Below, one piece after another: positions 6,905 to 15,570 of a stretch of DNA of 64,000 nucleotides. The DNA is from Luteimonas aestuarii. GTDB lineage: Bacteria; Pseudomonadota; Gammaproteobacteria; Xanthomonadales; Xanthomonadaceae. How positions within the stretch are numbered: the first letter of the stretch is position 1; the number at the start of each line of letters is the position of its first letter. The DNA is taken from NCBI RefSeq assembly GCF_004357985.1, contig NZ_SMTF01000016.1, forward strand, positions 1-64,000, in the 5' to 3' direction. The position numbers and the translations under genes were made by a program. Below the pieces are notes generated by a model. The model made no database searches. It was not told where the DNA came from and was given only the letters and a program-made list of their open reading frames with translations.

Positions 6905-8113
6905 TCAGGCGAAGAGCTCCGTCCGCTGCGTGGGCCACGCCTGCAGCCACGGTTCCACCTCTTCGGCGGGCATCGGCCGGGCGATCAGGTAGCCCTGTAC
7001 GAGGTCGAAGCCGGCCTGTCGCAGGAAATCCAGGTCCGCGCGGTCCTCGACCCCTTCTGCCACGCTCACCAGTCGCAACTGGCGGGCCAGTCCCAGGCTG
7101 GTGCCCAGGATGGCCTGCAGGCCGGGGTGGCCGGCGGCGCCGTGGACGAAACCGCGATCGATCTTGATTTCCACCAGCGGCAGGTCGCGCAGGTTGGCCA
7201 GGCTGGAATAACCCGTGCCGAAATCGTCGATCGCCAATCCGACCTGCTTCAGCCGCAGCCGGGTCAGCACGTCGAGCTGCGCGGCGGGATTCTCCAGGAC
7301 GCGGCTCTCGGTGATTTCAAGGATCAGCTGGTTCGCGGGCACGGCGGCCTCCGCCAGCTGCCGCGCCAGGGTGTCGGGGTAGTCGAGGGTGTCCAGGCAC
7401 GCCAGTGAAATGTTCACCGCCACGTGCAGACGATGCCCTGCGGCGCGCCAGGCCGCGAGGTCCCGCAGCGCCGCGGACAGCACCACGTCCCCGAGTTTGC
7501 CGACGATGCCGGCCTCCTCGGCCATCGGGATGAAGGCGCCGGGGGCCACCAGGCCATCGACGGGATGGCGCCAGCGCACCAGCGCCTCCATGCCCACGAC
7601 TTCGCCGGTGCGCAGGTCCACCTTGGGCTGGTAGCGGTTGACCAGCTGGCCGTCGGCGATCGCGTGCAACAGCTCGTCAGGGGTGTAGGCCGATGCGTTG
7701 GGTTCGGCTTGCCTTGGCGCCTCGGGCAGGGTGGCATCGAGGACTTGCCGCAGCGCGTCCGGATACACCGGCTTCTGCAGCGAACCCAGCACGTGCAGGC
7801 CGTGCGCGCGGGCCATCTGTTCGGCCGCCTGCAGCACGCGCTCTTCCTCGCCGCTCATCAGCACCAGGCCACCGCGATAGTCCAGCCGGACCAGGTGGCG
7901 GATGAACTCGATGCCGTCCATCTCCGGCATCTGCAGGTCGCAGAAGATCAATCCGATCAGGTCCGTCCCGGCCTCCAGCGTCTCCACGGCCTGCTTGGCC
8001 TGCTGGCACGCCACCGTGTCCATGAACCCCCTGTGCCGCAGGCCGAACGCCTTGAGCTGCAGGCCCATCAGCTTGAGCATGAAGGGGTCGTCGTCAAGGA
8101 TCAGGATGTTCAT
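6905..8113 (-). CDS. REC-EAL response regulator (c-di-GMP phosphodiesterase)
   Basis: A 402-residue two-domain regulator. Residues 1-120 are a receiver domain with acidic pair DDD (7-9), phosphoacceptor Asp59 in FCDLQMPEMDG, Ser87 and Lys114. Residues about 145-395 are an EAL domain with all key catalytic motifs: EALVRW (176), NIS, EITES, IDDFGTGYSS, IKIDRGF, AEGVED and QGY. It is therefore predicted to be an active phosphodiesterase that degrades cyclic-di-GMP when its REC domain is phosphorylated. It is a lone gene with no adjacent histidine kinase. The layout resembles RocR/PvrR-type regulators of biofilm and virulence. Confidence 0.92.
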   Translation of the reverse strand: MNILILDDDPFMLKLMGLQLKAFGLRHRGFMDTVACQQAKQAVETLEAGTDLIGLIFCDLQMPEMDGIEFIRHLVRLDYRGGLVLMSGEEERVLQAAEQMARAHGLHVLGSLQKPVYPDALRQVLDATLPEAPRQAEPNASAYTPDELLHAIADGQLVNRYQPKVDLRTGEVVGMEALVRWRHPVDGLVAPGAFIPMAEEAGIVGKLGDVVLSAALRDLAAWRAAGHRLHVAVNISLACLDTLDYPDTLARQLAEAAVPANQLILEITESRVLENPAAQLDVLTRLRLKQVGLAIDDFGTGYSSLANLRDLPLVEIKIDRGFVHGAAGHPGLQAILGTSLGLARQLRLVSVAEGVEDRADLDFLRQAGFDLVQGYLIARPMPAEEVEPWLQAWPTQRTELFA

Positions 8114-8603
8114 TGGCTTGGTGCCCTCGAGTTGTGCATGCCGGCGCGCTAGATGGCGTCCGGTGACAACCCGACCTGCCTATCAATCCCCGCGGCACTT
8201 TGCCTGATCCACGCGGCTAAAGCTGTGTCGCGTGGCCCAAAAACCCGCCATCGAAGGAGCCTGTGGCGTTGGCGGAGTGGAGGGGACGGCAGCAAGGGCG
8301 GGGTGGGAGTGGCTTCGTTGCCGGGAGGACAATAGATGCCCGAACCACTGCCCACCCGACGCGAAGACGGGGCCGGGTTCACTTGCCACCGATCTTCGCT
8401 GGACGATGCAGGGACAACGGCGCCCGGTTCACTTGCCGTCAGTCGAAAAAACGAACCTGCCCCCGCGTATGGATCTGCCCATGAATGCCGCGGAGGCGTG
8501 TCTTCACGCGCCGTCCACGTAGTCCAATCCGGCCTGAAGGCACATCGGGCCAGCGAGGGGAACGCCGCTATATTTCCGACTCCCCCGAAGCAGGAGAACT
8601 GGA
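8114..8603. other. Intergenic region with repeat debris
   Basis: No gene or RNA gene is evident. It contains two copies of the GGTTCACTTGCC word (8375-8387, 8425-8437), the first followed by GACGATGC as at 3775-3808, and a CGAACCTGCCCCCG inverted relative (about 8451-8465). The 3' end holds the AGGAGAA ribosome site of the lipoprotein gene at 8604. Confidence 0.6.
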
Positions 8604-8873
8604 ATGTCGCTCGACCAACAGCATCGGAAGATGGCAAGCCTGATCGGCGTGGCCCTCGTCGCCGCAGTGGCGCTTGGTGGCTGCGCCACCTACGACGAAG
8701 ACTTCGCACGGATCAACACCCGCCTCGATTCGATCGACACGCGGGTGCAGGGTGCGGCCCAGAGTGCGGAATCGGCCAACCAGTCCGCGCAGCAGGCCAA
8801 CCAACGGCTGGATGCGCTGGAAGGCCGCGTGCAGCAGATCGAATCGGCCCCGCGTCGCGTACCGCGCGGTTGA
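8604..8873 (+). CDS. Lpp-like alanine-zipper outer-membrane lipoprotein
   Basis: An 89-residue lipoprotein. The signal sequence ends in the lipobox LGGC (Cys about 27), after which mature CATYDEDFARINTRLDSIDT leads into heptad-like repeats (AAQSAESANQSAQQANQRLDALEGRV). This is the architecture of Lpp/OprI murein lipoproteins, short coiled coils tethered to the outer membrane. A C-terminal lysine for peptidoglycan attachment is lacking (it ends RRVPRG), so covalent anchoring is doubtful. The AGGAGAAC site upstream supports the start. The L,D-transpeptidase gene that follows is thematically related, since such enzymes attach Lpp to peptidoglycan. Confidence 0.8.
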   Translation: MSLDQQHRKMASLIGVALVAAVALGGCATYDEDFARINTRLDSIDTRVQGAAQSAESANQSAQQANQRLDALEGRVQQIESAPRRVPRG

Positions 8874-8979
8874 TCTGACCGGACCAGGCCGGGACCTGGT
8901 GGCCCTTGCGGGTCACCGGTCCCGATGTTCGAACCGTTTTTCGAGGAGTCCTCCCATCGCTACATCCACACATCCTGCG

Positions 8980-9648
8980 ATGCGGATCGTCCACGGAGCG
9001 CTCCTGCCGGCGTTGTTGTTCGCCAGCGTCGGCATCGCGAACGCCAGGGATGCCGCCACGCAACCGGTCGTCGCGGTCGACCAGCTTCCGCCAGGCCAGG
9101 AAGTCTCCAGTACGGTGACTGATCTGGCGGGCTGGGTCATCGCTTCCAACGACAGCCATGGCTATCCGTTCGCGGTCATGGACAAGGCCGCCGCGCAGAT
9201 CCTGGTGTTCGGAGGCGACGGTCGGCTTCGCGGCGCGGCCCCCGGGTTGTTTGGCTCGGCGGTCGGCGACCATGCGGCGCCCGGCATCGCCGGCCTTGCG
9301 CTTCGCGAGATCCCGGGTCGCGATCGCACCACGCCTGCCGGTCGCTTCGTCGGCGGTTACGGCGAGTCGATCGATGCGGGACGCGTGCTGTGGGTGGACT
9401 ACGACTCCGCGGTCTCCATGCACCCCACCGCGAGCGGCGTCCCGTCCGAGCGGCGCGACGAGCGCCTGGCATCCCCTACGCCAGACGACAACCGCGTCAC
9501 CCACGGGTGCATCAACGTGTCTGACGAGTTCTATGAGCAGGTGGTCAAGCCGACGTTCGAGAGGGGTGGGGTGTTCTACATCCTGCCGGACGAGGCGTCG
9601 ATCGACGACACCTTCCCGGAGTTCGCGCAAGGCCGCGCAAAGAGGTAA
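8980..9648 (+). CDS. Secreted L,D-transpeptidase (YkuD domain)
   Basis: A 222-residue exported protein with a signal peptide (cleavage near ANA-RD). The C-terminal half is a YkuD domain with SMHPTASG (His) and the catalytic THGCINVSDEFYEQVV motif. Such enzymes form 3-3 crosslinks in peptidoglycan or attach lipoproteins through a cysteine acyl-enzyme. The N-terminal part (residues about 45-100, PFAVMDKAAAQILVF) is the usual substrate-facing strand region. The start is chosen at the ATG that begins the signal peptide; its ribosome site is weak. The gene lies 106 bp after an Lpp-like lipoprotein gene, a plausible substrate. Confidence 0.85.
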   Translation: MRIVHGALLPALLFASVGIANARDAATQPVVAVDQLPPGQEVSSTVTDLAGWVIASNDSHGYPFAVMDKAAAQILVFGGDGRLRGAAPGLFGSAVGDHAAPGIAGLALREIPGRDRTTPAGRFVGGYGESIDAGRVLWVDYDSAVSMHPTASGVPSERRDERLASPTPDDNRVTHGCINVSDEFYEQVVKPTFERGGVFYILPDEASIDDTFPEFAQGRAKR

Positions 9649-9655
9649 GGAAATT

Positions 9656-9690
9656 GAAGAGGACGGAGTGGAGTGCCCCCATTGGCCCCA
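9656..9690. repeat. GGAGTGCCCCCATT-type repeat
   Basis: AATTGAAGAGGACGGAGTGG continuing AGTGCCCCCATTGGCCCC resembles the sequence at 13160-13194 (GAATTGAGGGCGTGGAGTGC and following). Both lie just after a stop codon. Confidence 0.45.
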
Positions 9691-9693
9691 TTC

Positions 9694-10590
9694 CTACGCA
9701 GCCGAACGTTCCCGAAGCGCGTCCTTGAACAACTCCAGGGCGGTCGTGCCCTGCCGATCCGGGCAATGGAGGTGATAGCCGGCGAAAGGCGCGCACCAGT
9801 CCTCCAGCATGCGGACGAGACGCCCGGCGGCCACCGGTGCTGCGACCAGATCCTCCAGGATGTAGAGGATGCCGAGGCCACTGACCGCTGCCGCCACCAG
9901 CAAGTCGCCGTCGTTGAACACCGGCCCGCGGCCGGGTTTGACGGTCAGGGCCCGGCCGTTGCGCTCGAACGACCACGGCGACAGCTCGCCCTGCGCGTCG
10001 TGGTAGGCGGTAGGCGATGCAGCGATGCCTGGTGAGGCCAGCCGGTGCCATCGGCGCCGGATGTTCGCGCAGGTAGTCCGGCGCGGCCACGACCGCAACG
10101 CGAAGCCGCGGGCCGACGGGGAGGGCGATCATGTCCTGTTCCAATCGTTCACCGAGATGCCGGCGTCGTACCGGCCTGCCACGATGTCGGTCATCGCGTT
10201 ATCCACGCACACCTCCACCTCGATGCCGGGGTAGCGCCGCAGGAAAGACGGCGGCATCGGCCACGGCACCGTGTCTGCGGCGTGCTTGCCGCTGGTGATG
10301 CGAAGGCTGCCGATGGCGGTGCCTCGCGCATGCGACAGCGCCAGGATCGTGTCGTCCAGGCCGACGAGTGCCGGTGATAGCGTCGCGAGCAGCCGCTCGC
10401 CGGCAGCGGTCGGCGCGACGCTGCGCGTCGTGCGCGTGAGCAGGGCGAAGCCGAGCTGGCCTTCAAGCCGCTTCATGGTCTGGCTCAACGCCGATTGGGT
10501 GACGCCGAGCCGCTTTGCGGCGCGCGTGAAGCTGCCGTCGGCGGCGATGGCGGCGAAGACGGCGAGATCGCCGAGTTGGTCCGGACGCAC
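9694..10590 (-). pseudogene. LysR-family regulator split by two frameshifts
   Basis: The N-terminal HTH is clear (MRPDQLGDLAVFAAIAADGS, then RAAKRLGVTQSALSQTMKRLE). The effector domain starts normally, but the frame breaks at about 10130 after GISVN. The expected continuation LEQDMIALPVGPRLRVAVVA is in a second frame, and from about 10010 YHDAQGELSPWSFERNGRAL to the end (FKDALRERSAA) is in a third. All parts are otherwise well conserved, so either the inactivation is recent or the two single-base indels are sequencing errors. The gene is divergent from the SDR gene at 10691, the usual target of such a regulator. If read through, the protein would be about 298 residues, normal for LysR. Confidence 0.85.
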
Positions 10591-10690
10591 TGATGATCCT
10601 GGCTACTGGGGCCTATGACGCATGGCGTGGTTGTGCCGACCCGTGACCATGACAATTTCCCACATTCGTGGAAGCAACGTGGAGAACGCG

Positions 10691-11494
10691 ATGGGCAGGA
10701 GATGGCTGGTGACCGGTGCGAGCCGGGGGCTTGGGCGTGAGATCGCCCGTGCGGCAGTGGATGCTGGCGACACCGTGATGGCAACAGCGCGGTCCGCCGA
10801 TGCGGTGCGGAATGCCTTGGAAGGCGGTCACGATCGCCTGCACACCCTCGCGCTCGACATCACCGATGCCGATGCCGCGCATGCGGTTGCCGCCGAGACC
10901 GTCGCGCGGCTGGGTGCGATCGATGTGTTGGTGAACAATGCCGGCTATGCCGAGCTGGGCTTCTTCGAGACGATCGCCGACGCCGCGGTGCGGCGTCAGT
11001 TCGAGGTCAATCTGTTCGGCACGATGAACGTCGCGCGCGCGGTCGTGCCATACATGCGCCAACGCCGCTCCGGCCTCATCGTGACCATTTCGTCGGTCAG
11101 CGGTCTCGTGTCCAACGCCGGTGGCGCGGTCTATTCGGCGTCGAAGTTCGCGGTTGAAGGTTGGATGGAGGGCTTTTCGCAGGAGCTCGCACCGCTGGGC
11201 GTGCGCTCGCTGCTGGTCGAGCCGGGCATGCTGCGCACCGACTTCATGGACCAGACCTCGGCTCGTTTCGGCACGATCGACATCCCGGACTACGCAGAGG
11301 CCGTCGCGCAGTACCGCGCGTTCGTGGACGGCGCCAATGGTAACCAGCCGGGCGATCCGCAGCGCCTGGCTGCGCGGATCGTGGCACTGGCGTCGCAGGA
11401 GGATGTGCCCGCGCGGCTGGTGTTCGGCGACGACGCCCGGCAGCGGGCCGGCGCGAAACTCGACCAGCTGCGGGTGGAGGTTGCTGCGGAGTAA
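10691..11494 (+). CDS. Short-chain dehydrogenase/reductase
   Basis: A 267-residue classical SDR. The Rossmann motif TGASRGLG is near residue 8, NNAG marks strand 4, and the catalytic Ser (SSVSG) with YSASK is at about 140-155. It is predicted to be an NAD(P)H-dependent oxidoreductase acting on a small carbonyl or alcohol; the substrate is unknown. The MARTxxxDFMD and FVDGANGNQPGDP segments resemble the subfamily regulated by adjacent LysR genes. It is divergent from the LysR gene at 9694-10590, so control is expected from the roughly 100 bp between them. Confidence 0.88.
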   Translation: MGRRWLVTGASRGLGREIARAAVDAGDTVMATARSADAVRNALEGGHDRLHTLALDITDADAAHAVAAETVARLGAIDVLVNNAGYAELGFFETIADAAVRRQFEVNLFGTMNVARAVVPYMRQRRSGLIVTISSVSGLVSNAGGAVYSASKFAVEGWMEGFSQELAPLGVRSLLVEPGMLRTDFMDQTSARFGTIDIPDYAEAVAQYRAFVDGANGNQPGDPQRLAARIVALASQEDVPARLVFGDDARQRAGAKLDQLRVEVAAE

Positions 11495-11545
11495 AGGGGA
11501 CGGAGGTCATCAAGCGGATCTCATTCGCTCCGTCCCGTCTTATGC
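11495..11545. repeat. GGGGACGGAG hairpin repeat after SDR gene
   Basis: GGGGACGGAGGTCATCAAGC begins directly after the stop and is closed by CTCCGTCCC, giving a stem of GGGACGGAG/CTCCGTCCC around a loop of roughly 25 nt. It could act as a terminator-like structure, but no T-run follows. Confidence 0.45.
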
Positions 11546-11639
11546 TCGGAGTGTGCCCATTCCGCAGGCCATGACTCCCGCCACGTGCGCGGGCATGATC
11601 TCCGGGGTGGAATCTGCGTTCACCGCCCGGAGTTCCGAC

Positions 11640-13124
11640 ATGCACCGCATCCGCTTGCTCGCCACCGCATTCGGCGCCGCTACTTTGCTGCCGCTGGCGG
11701 CGATTGCCGCACCTGACTGGCCCGACCACTTGCGCGATGACGCCACCGCGTTCCACGCCGCGGTGCAGGCCAGCCACCCCGGCCCGGTGGATCCCGCGAA
11801 TCCGCAGTTCGCCGCGCACCTCGATGCCGGCCTTGCCCGTGCCCTGGCGCGCGCGGACGGCGTGACCGACTTCGCCGGTTACTGGTGGGCGATGCGCGAG
11901 TTCCAGGCCGGTTTCGACGATGGCCATGTCCAGCTCTCGACCAACGACGGCGCGCCGGAGCTGCCCACGCGCTGGCCCGGCTTCCTGACGCGCTGGTCGG
12001 GCACGGCGCATGTGGTTGCCACGCGGCTGGATGCGCCGGACCTGCCGCCGGTGGGCGCGCGCCTGGTGGCCTGCGACGGCATCGCCGCCGAAGCCCTGGC
12101 GGCGGATCGCATCGGACGCGTCCGCGGCCGCTGGCATCTCGAGGCGCAGCGGGTCAGCCATGGCGGCCGCCTGTTCCTGGATGCCGGCGATCCCTGGGCG
12201 CCACCGCCCTCGCATTGCCGCTTCGCGTACGCCGGGCGCGAGAAGGATGTCGCATTGACCTGGCGCACGCTGGATAACGAGACGCTGTCGACCCACTTCG
12301 CCGCCACCCGTGCGCTGCACGGCACCACCACGGGCGTGCGCACGCCAACCGCCGGCCAGCTGTGGATTGCAGCCGCAAGCTTCGATGCCGATGCCGATGC
12401 CGACGCGCTGAATACGCTGCTGCGCGCACTCGACGACACGGCGCGAGTGGGGGATGCGCGGCAGGTCGTACTCGACCTGCGCGGCAACGGCGGCGGCTCC
12501 TCGCACTGGAGCCGCGAGATCGCGCGCCGGTTGTGGGGCGATGCCGCGCTCGCTGCGCTGCCGCCGACCGAAAGCCGGGTCGACTGGCGCGTGGATGCGG
12601 CCAACCTCGAGGCAATCCGCGAGTTCGGCGGCATGCTGCGCGCGCAGCCGGACCCGGATGCCGAACTGCTGCATTGGGTGGAGGTGATCGATCGCGGCAT
12701 GTCCGAAGCGCTCGCGCGCGGCGACGAACTCTGGCGGCATCCGGTCGATGCCGAGAAAGCTGCCGCGCAGGTCGACGCGCGTCCGCGTGCGCTCGGCACT
12801 GGCGTACCGGTGTACGTGCTGGCCGACGCCGGCTGCGCCTCGGCGTGCCTGGATGCGCTGGACCTGTGGCTGCCCCTCGGTGCCATCCACGTCGGTGGCG
12901 AAACCTCGGCCGATACCGTGTACATGGATATCCGCCAGCAGCCGCTTCCCAGCGGCCTGGCGACCGCGTCGATCCCGATGAAGGTCTATCGCGGACGCAG
13001 TCGCGGCCACAACGAGCCGTACCGGCCCACGCATGCCTGGACGGGTGACTTCGCCGATGAGTCTGCGTTGTCGGCATGGATCGCCGGTCTGGCCAAGACG
13101 GCACCGGAGGCCGGCGCCCGGTAA
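11640..13124 (+). CDS. Secreted S41-type (C-terminal processing) peptidase-like protein
   Basis: A 494-residue exported protein with a signal peptide (LPLAAIAA). After a helical cap (DDATAFHAAVQASHPGPVD) it contains a PDZ-like segment (VGARLVACDGIAAE) and the tail-specific protease core: VVLDLRGNGGGSSHWSREIA, then VYVLADAGCASACLDALDLW carrying the likely nucleophile serine, then HVGGETSADTVYMDI. S41 enzymes normally use Ser-Lys; the lysine is not obvious here, so activity is uncertain. The substrate is unknown. It is a single gene 145 bp after the SDR gene. Confidence 0.8.
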   Translation: MHRIRLLATAFGAATLLPLAAIAAPDWPDHLRDDATAFHAAVQASHPGPVDPANPQFAAHLDAGLARALARADGVTDFAGYWWAMREFQAGFDDGHVQLSTNDGAPELPTRWPGFLTRWSGTAHVVATRLDAPDLPPVGARLVACDGIAAEALAADRIGRVRGRWHLEAQRVSHGGRLFLDAGDPWAPPPSHCRFAYAGREKDVALTWRTLDNETLSTHFAATRALHGTTTGVRTPTAGQLWIAAASFDADADADALNTLLRALDDTARVGDARQVVLDLRGNGGGSSHWSREIARRLWGDAALAALPPTESRVDWRVDAANLEAIREFGGMLRAQPDPDAELLHWVEVIDRGMSEALARGDELWRHPVDAEKAAAQVDARPRALGTGVPVYVLADAGCASACLDALDLWLPLGAIHVGGETSADTVYMDIRQQPLPSGLATASIPMKVYRGRSRGHNEPYRPTHAWTGDFADESALSAWIAGLAKTAPEAGAR

Positions 13125-13198
13125 GCGGGGGGTCTCGACACAATGCGGATGGCCGGGGACTGGAATTGAGGGCGTGGAGTGCCCGCATTCCCCCCGCG

Positions 13199-13369
13199 TC
13201 AGTTCGAACGCAGCAGCGCGATTGCGCCCGGCATCATGCCCAGGCTGCCGAAGCCCGCAACGAGGCCTTCGGCATTGGCGATCAGGCCGGCGAACCCGCC
13301 TTGCCGCCAGGACGACCAGGCCAGGCCGCCCACGACCACCGCCATGATCGCCGCAGGGACGACGATCCA
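13199..13369. repeat. 171-bp direct repeat, copy 1 (gene fragment)
   Basis: About 96% identical by eye (7 differences) to 15571-15741, in the same orientation and 2,372 bp away. Copy 2 is the 3' end of the membrane-protein gene at 15571-16050. Copy 1 still encodes, on the minus strand, the last 57 residues (AAIMAVVVGGLAWSSWRQGG to IALLRSN) without the rest, so it is a detached partial gene copy. Confidence 0.9.
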
Positions 13370-13426
13370 ACCTGCCCCCATCTGCTTCCCTGCCGAACGC
13401 GAACCCCTGCGCGAGCGGTTGCGCAA
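13199..13426 (-). pseudogene. C-terminal fragment of a duplicated membrane protein
   Basis: An open frame of 75 codons whose last 57 residues are nearly identical to the C-terminus of the protein at 15571-16050. Upstream of that the sequence is unrelated (MRNRSRRGSRSAGKQ). One transmembrane helix and an amphipathic tail would remain. It is probably a remnant and not a working gene. Confidence 0.7.
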
Positions 13427-13564
13427 GCGGCGCAGTGGCGCCGGTTGCGATGCCGGTGGCGCAAGGGCCGGGGAGCACGTGAACGCCGGCCCGCGAATGC
13501 GAATTCCAGGCCGATGGCCCGATTCCTATCCTGTTGGCATCGCATCCATCGCATGGAGGAACCC

Positions 13565-14683
13565 ATGTGCAACGGCTCCCGTACACGCCACTGGAGGGTC
13601 GTCGCGGTACTGTCCGGCGCGTTGATCCTCGGTGGGTGTGCATTCTCCGCCGGCCACGGCAACCCGGAAAACACGCCGCGCTTCCCCGCACTGCCAGCGT
13701 CCACGCCACCGGCCGACTTGCAGACACTGCGAATCGTTGCCGCGGCGGAGGACTTCCTTGCCACGCTCACGGCCCGGCAACGCGCAGCGATCCTGTTCGC
13801 TTTCGACGATCGCGCGCAGCGTGCACGCTGGTCCAACCTGCCGGAGGGCCTGTTCGAGCGGCGCGGCTTGCGTTGGGCGGAGCTGACTGCGGAGCAACGA
13901 GCCGCGCTGCGCGACGTGCTGACCAACGTACTGAGTCCGAAGGGCCTTGCTGTGGTCGACGCCATCCTCGCCGCGGACGACCTTCTGGACGACTCGGGGC
14001 CGATAGACCGCTTCGTCGATCGCCTGTGGGGGATCCGGCGCGGCAGCGACTGGTATTACGTTTCGTTCCTTGGCGAACCTGCCGCAGACCGGCCCTGGAT
14101 GCTGCAGTTCGGCGGCCACCACCTCGCCATCAACGCCACCGTGGTGGGGCCGCATGTCACGCTTGCGCCGATGTTGACCGGCGCCGAGCCAGTCCGCTTC
14201 GTCGCGAATGGAAGGACGTTCGACATCTTCGGCGAGGAAACCGCCGCGGCGACGCTGCTGATGGACAGCCTGAGCGAGGTGCAGCGCGACAGGGCGGTCG
14301 TGGGCGCGCGCCGGCCCACCGACCTGGCGTTGGGATCGGGCCGCGACGGCACGCGCCTGCCTGCCGTCGGTCTGCCGGCAAGCGCAATGCACGCCGCGCA
14401 GAAGGCGGTGCTGTTCGCGTTGATCGAAGCGCGGATGGGCCTGCTGAACGCCGACGACCTCGCGCCGAAGCTTGGGCAAGTGCGGGAAGACCTCGACGAA
14501 ATCCACTTCGCGTGGTTCGGTCCCCAGCCGGACGCAGGCACAGGGTACTGGCGCATCACCGGCCCGCGGCTGTTCATCGAATTCTCGCCGCAGACGCGCG
14601 GCGGCGATCCGTCCAACCATGTGCATGCCATCTACCGCGAATTCGGTCAGGACTATGGCGCGGCGTGGCTGGAGGCGGAATGA
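13565..14683 (+). CDS. DUF3500 lipoprotein
   Basis: A 372-residue lipoprotein whose signal sequence ends at lipobox LGGC (Cys about 26). The mature part matches DUF3500: FLATLTARQRAAILFAFDD near the N-terminus, then W-x-NLPEGLFERRGL, DWYYVSFLGEP, MLQFGGHHLAINATVVGPHVTLAP and WRITGPRLFIEFSPQ with a C-terminal HVHAIYREFGQDYG. The family is widespread and mostly exported, with no established activity; the conserved histidines (GGHH, NHVH) suggest metal binding. GGAGG four bases before the ATG at 13565 fixes the start. Its 3' end overlaps the convergent TetR gene by about 31 bp. Confidence 0.85.
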   Translation: MCNGSRTRHWRVVAVLSGALILGGCAFSAGHGNPENTPRFPALPASTPPADLQTLRIVAAAEDFLATLTARQRAAILFAFDDRAQRARWSNLPEGLFERRGLRWAELTAEQRAALRDVLTNVLSPKGLAVVDAILAADDLLDDSGPIDRFVDRLWGIRRGSDWYYVSFLGEPAADRPWMLQFGGHHLAINATVVGPHVTLAPMLTGAEPVRFVANGRTFDIFGEETAAATLLMDSLSEVQRDRAVVGARRPTDLALGSGRDGTRLPAVGLPASAMHAAQKAVLFALIEARMGLLNADDLAPKLGQVREDLDEIHFAWFGPQPDAGTGYWRITGPRLFIEFSPQTRGGDPSNHVHAIYREFGQDYGAAWLEAE

Positions 14684-15339
14684 GCATCGAGGCCGCCGGC
14701 CCTATCGGGCGTGCGCCGGACCCGTTCGATGTAACCGCACAACATGTCGGCCAGCTCCGCGGCGAACGCTTCGATCTCGTCACCGGAGCGCCGGCGCCGC
14801 GAGAAATCCTTGCCCACCGCCGCCAGCGTGGTCGATACCAGTGCGCTGGCGGATGCGCGCCTGGCTTCCGCCGCGTCGGGCAGTGCTTCGACCATGAAGT
14901 GCCGGAAGGCTTCCCGTTCCGCGGCCCGCGCCGTCGTAGCTTCCGGTGCCTGGCGATAGCGCGGTGCGGCATCGCCCAACGCTTCGCGCACCTGCGCTTC
15001 CTCGCATTCGGAGGCGACGAACGCATGCACCAGCGACCGCAGCCGCGCCAGCGGAGACGCGTGACGGTCCTCGAGGATGGCGCGCAGCGCCAGCGATGTC
15101 CGCGCCCACTCGTCGCTCTGCAGGCGGAACAGGATGGCCGCCTTGTTCGGGAAATACTGGTAGAGCGAACCGACGCTCACGCCCGCCCGCTCGGCGACAC
15201 GCGTGGTGGTGAAACGGTCCGCACCCTCGGTCGCCAGCACCTGTACCGCGGCCTCGAGGATCGCGTCCACCAGCCCGCTCGAACGCGCTTGTCTGGGCCG
15301 CTTGCGCGAAGAGACATCCGGTTGCGGGCTGGAAGGCAT
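14653..15339 (-). CDS. TetR/AcrR-family transcriptional regulator
   Basis: A 228-residue regulator. Residues about 20-65 are the TetR HTH (ILEAAVQVLATEGADRFTTT, VAERAGVSVGSLYQYFPNK). The C-terminal helices form the ligand-binding and dimer domain, ending with an extended tail (SASSHAAP). The ATG at 15339 is preferred; 15372 would add MRAVPTGTRHR. No divergent efflux gene is adjacent, so the target is unknown. It converges on, and slightly overlaps, the DUF3500 gene. Confidence 0.85.
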   Translation of the reverse strand: MPSSPQPDVSSRKRPRQARSSGLVDAILEAAVQVLATEGADRFTTTRVAERAGVSVGSLYQYFPNKAAILFRLQSDEWARTSLALRAILEDRHASPLARLRSLVHAFVASECEEAQVREALGDAAPRYRQAPEATTARAAEREAFRHFMVEALPDAAEARRASASALVSTTLAAVGKDFSRRRRSGDEIEAFAAELADMLCGYIERVRRTPDRAGGLDAHSASSHAAP

Positions 15340-15570
15340 GCGATGACGGGTGCCAGTCGGTACTGCACGCATTCTACCGGCGAGACTGCGGTTGGTTCGT
15401 TTCCCGCGGATGAAAGCGGGTCGGGGTCACTTGTCGCCCAACATGCGGATCAACACGGCCTCCGATGATCAGCCTGCCTGTCGGCGAGCCATCCGACGTC
15501 GTAACAGGCTCAAGCCAGCCCGGCCCCATTCGGCTCCAGACGGCCGCCGTGCCCGTCCCGCCGCCGACGG

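Noticed and set aside
8114-8603. A small RNA or gene in the 490-bp gap before the Lpp-like gene
   Set aside because: Only repeat words and the lipoprotein leader could be identified; no terminator-bounded transcript is visible.
11244-13727. Minus-strand open frame of about 830 codons opposite the S41 gene
   Set aside because: No recognisable domain, and the opposite strand encodes a protein with clear signal peptide and S41 motifs.
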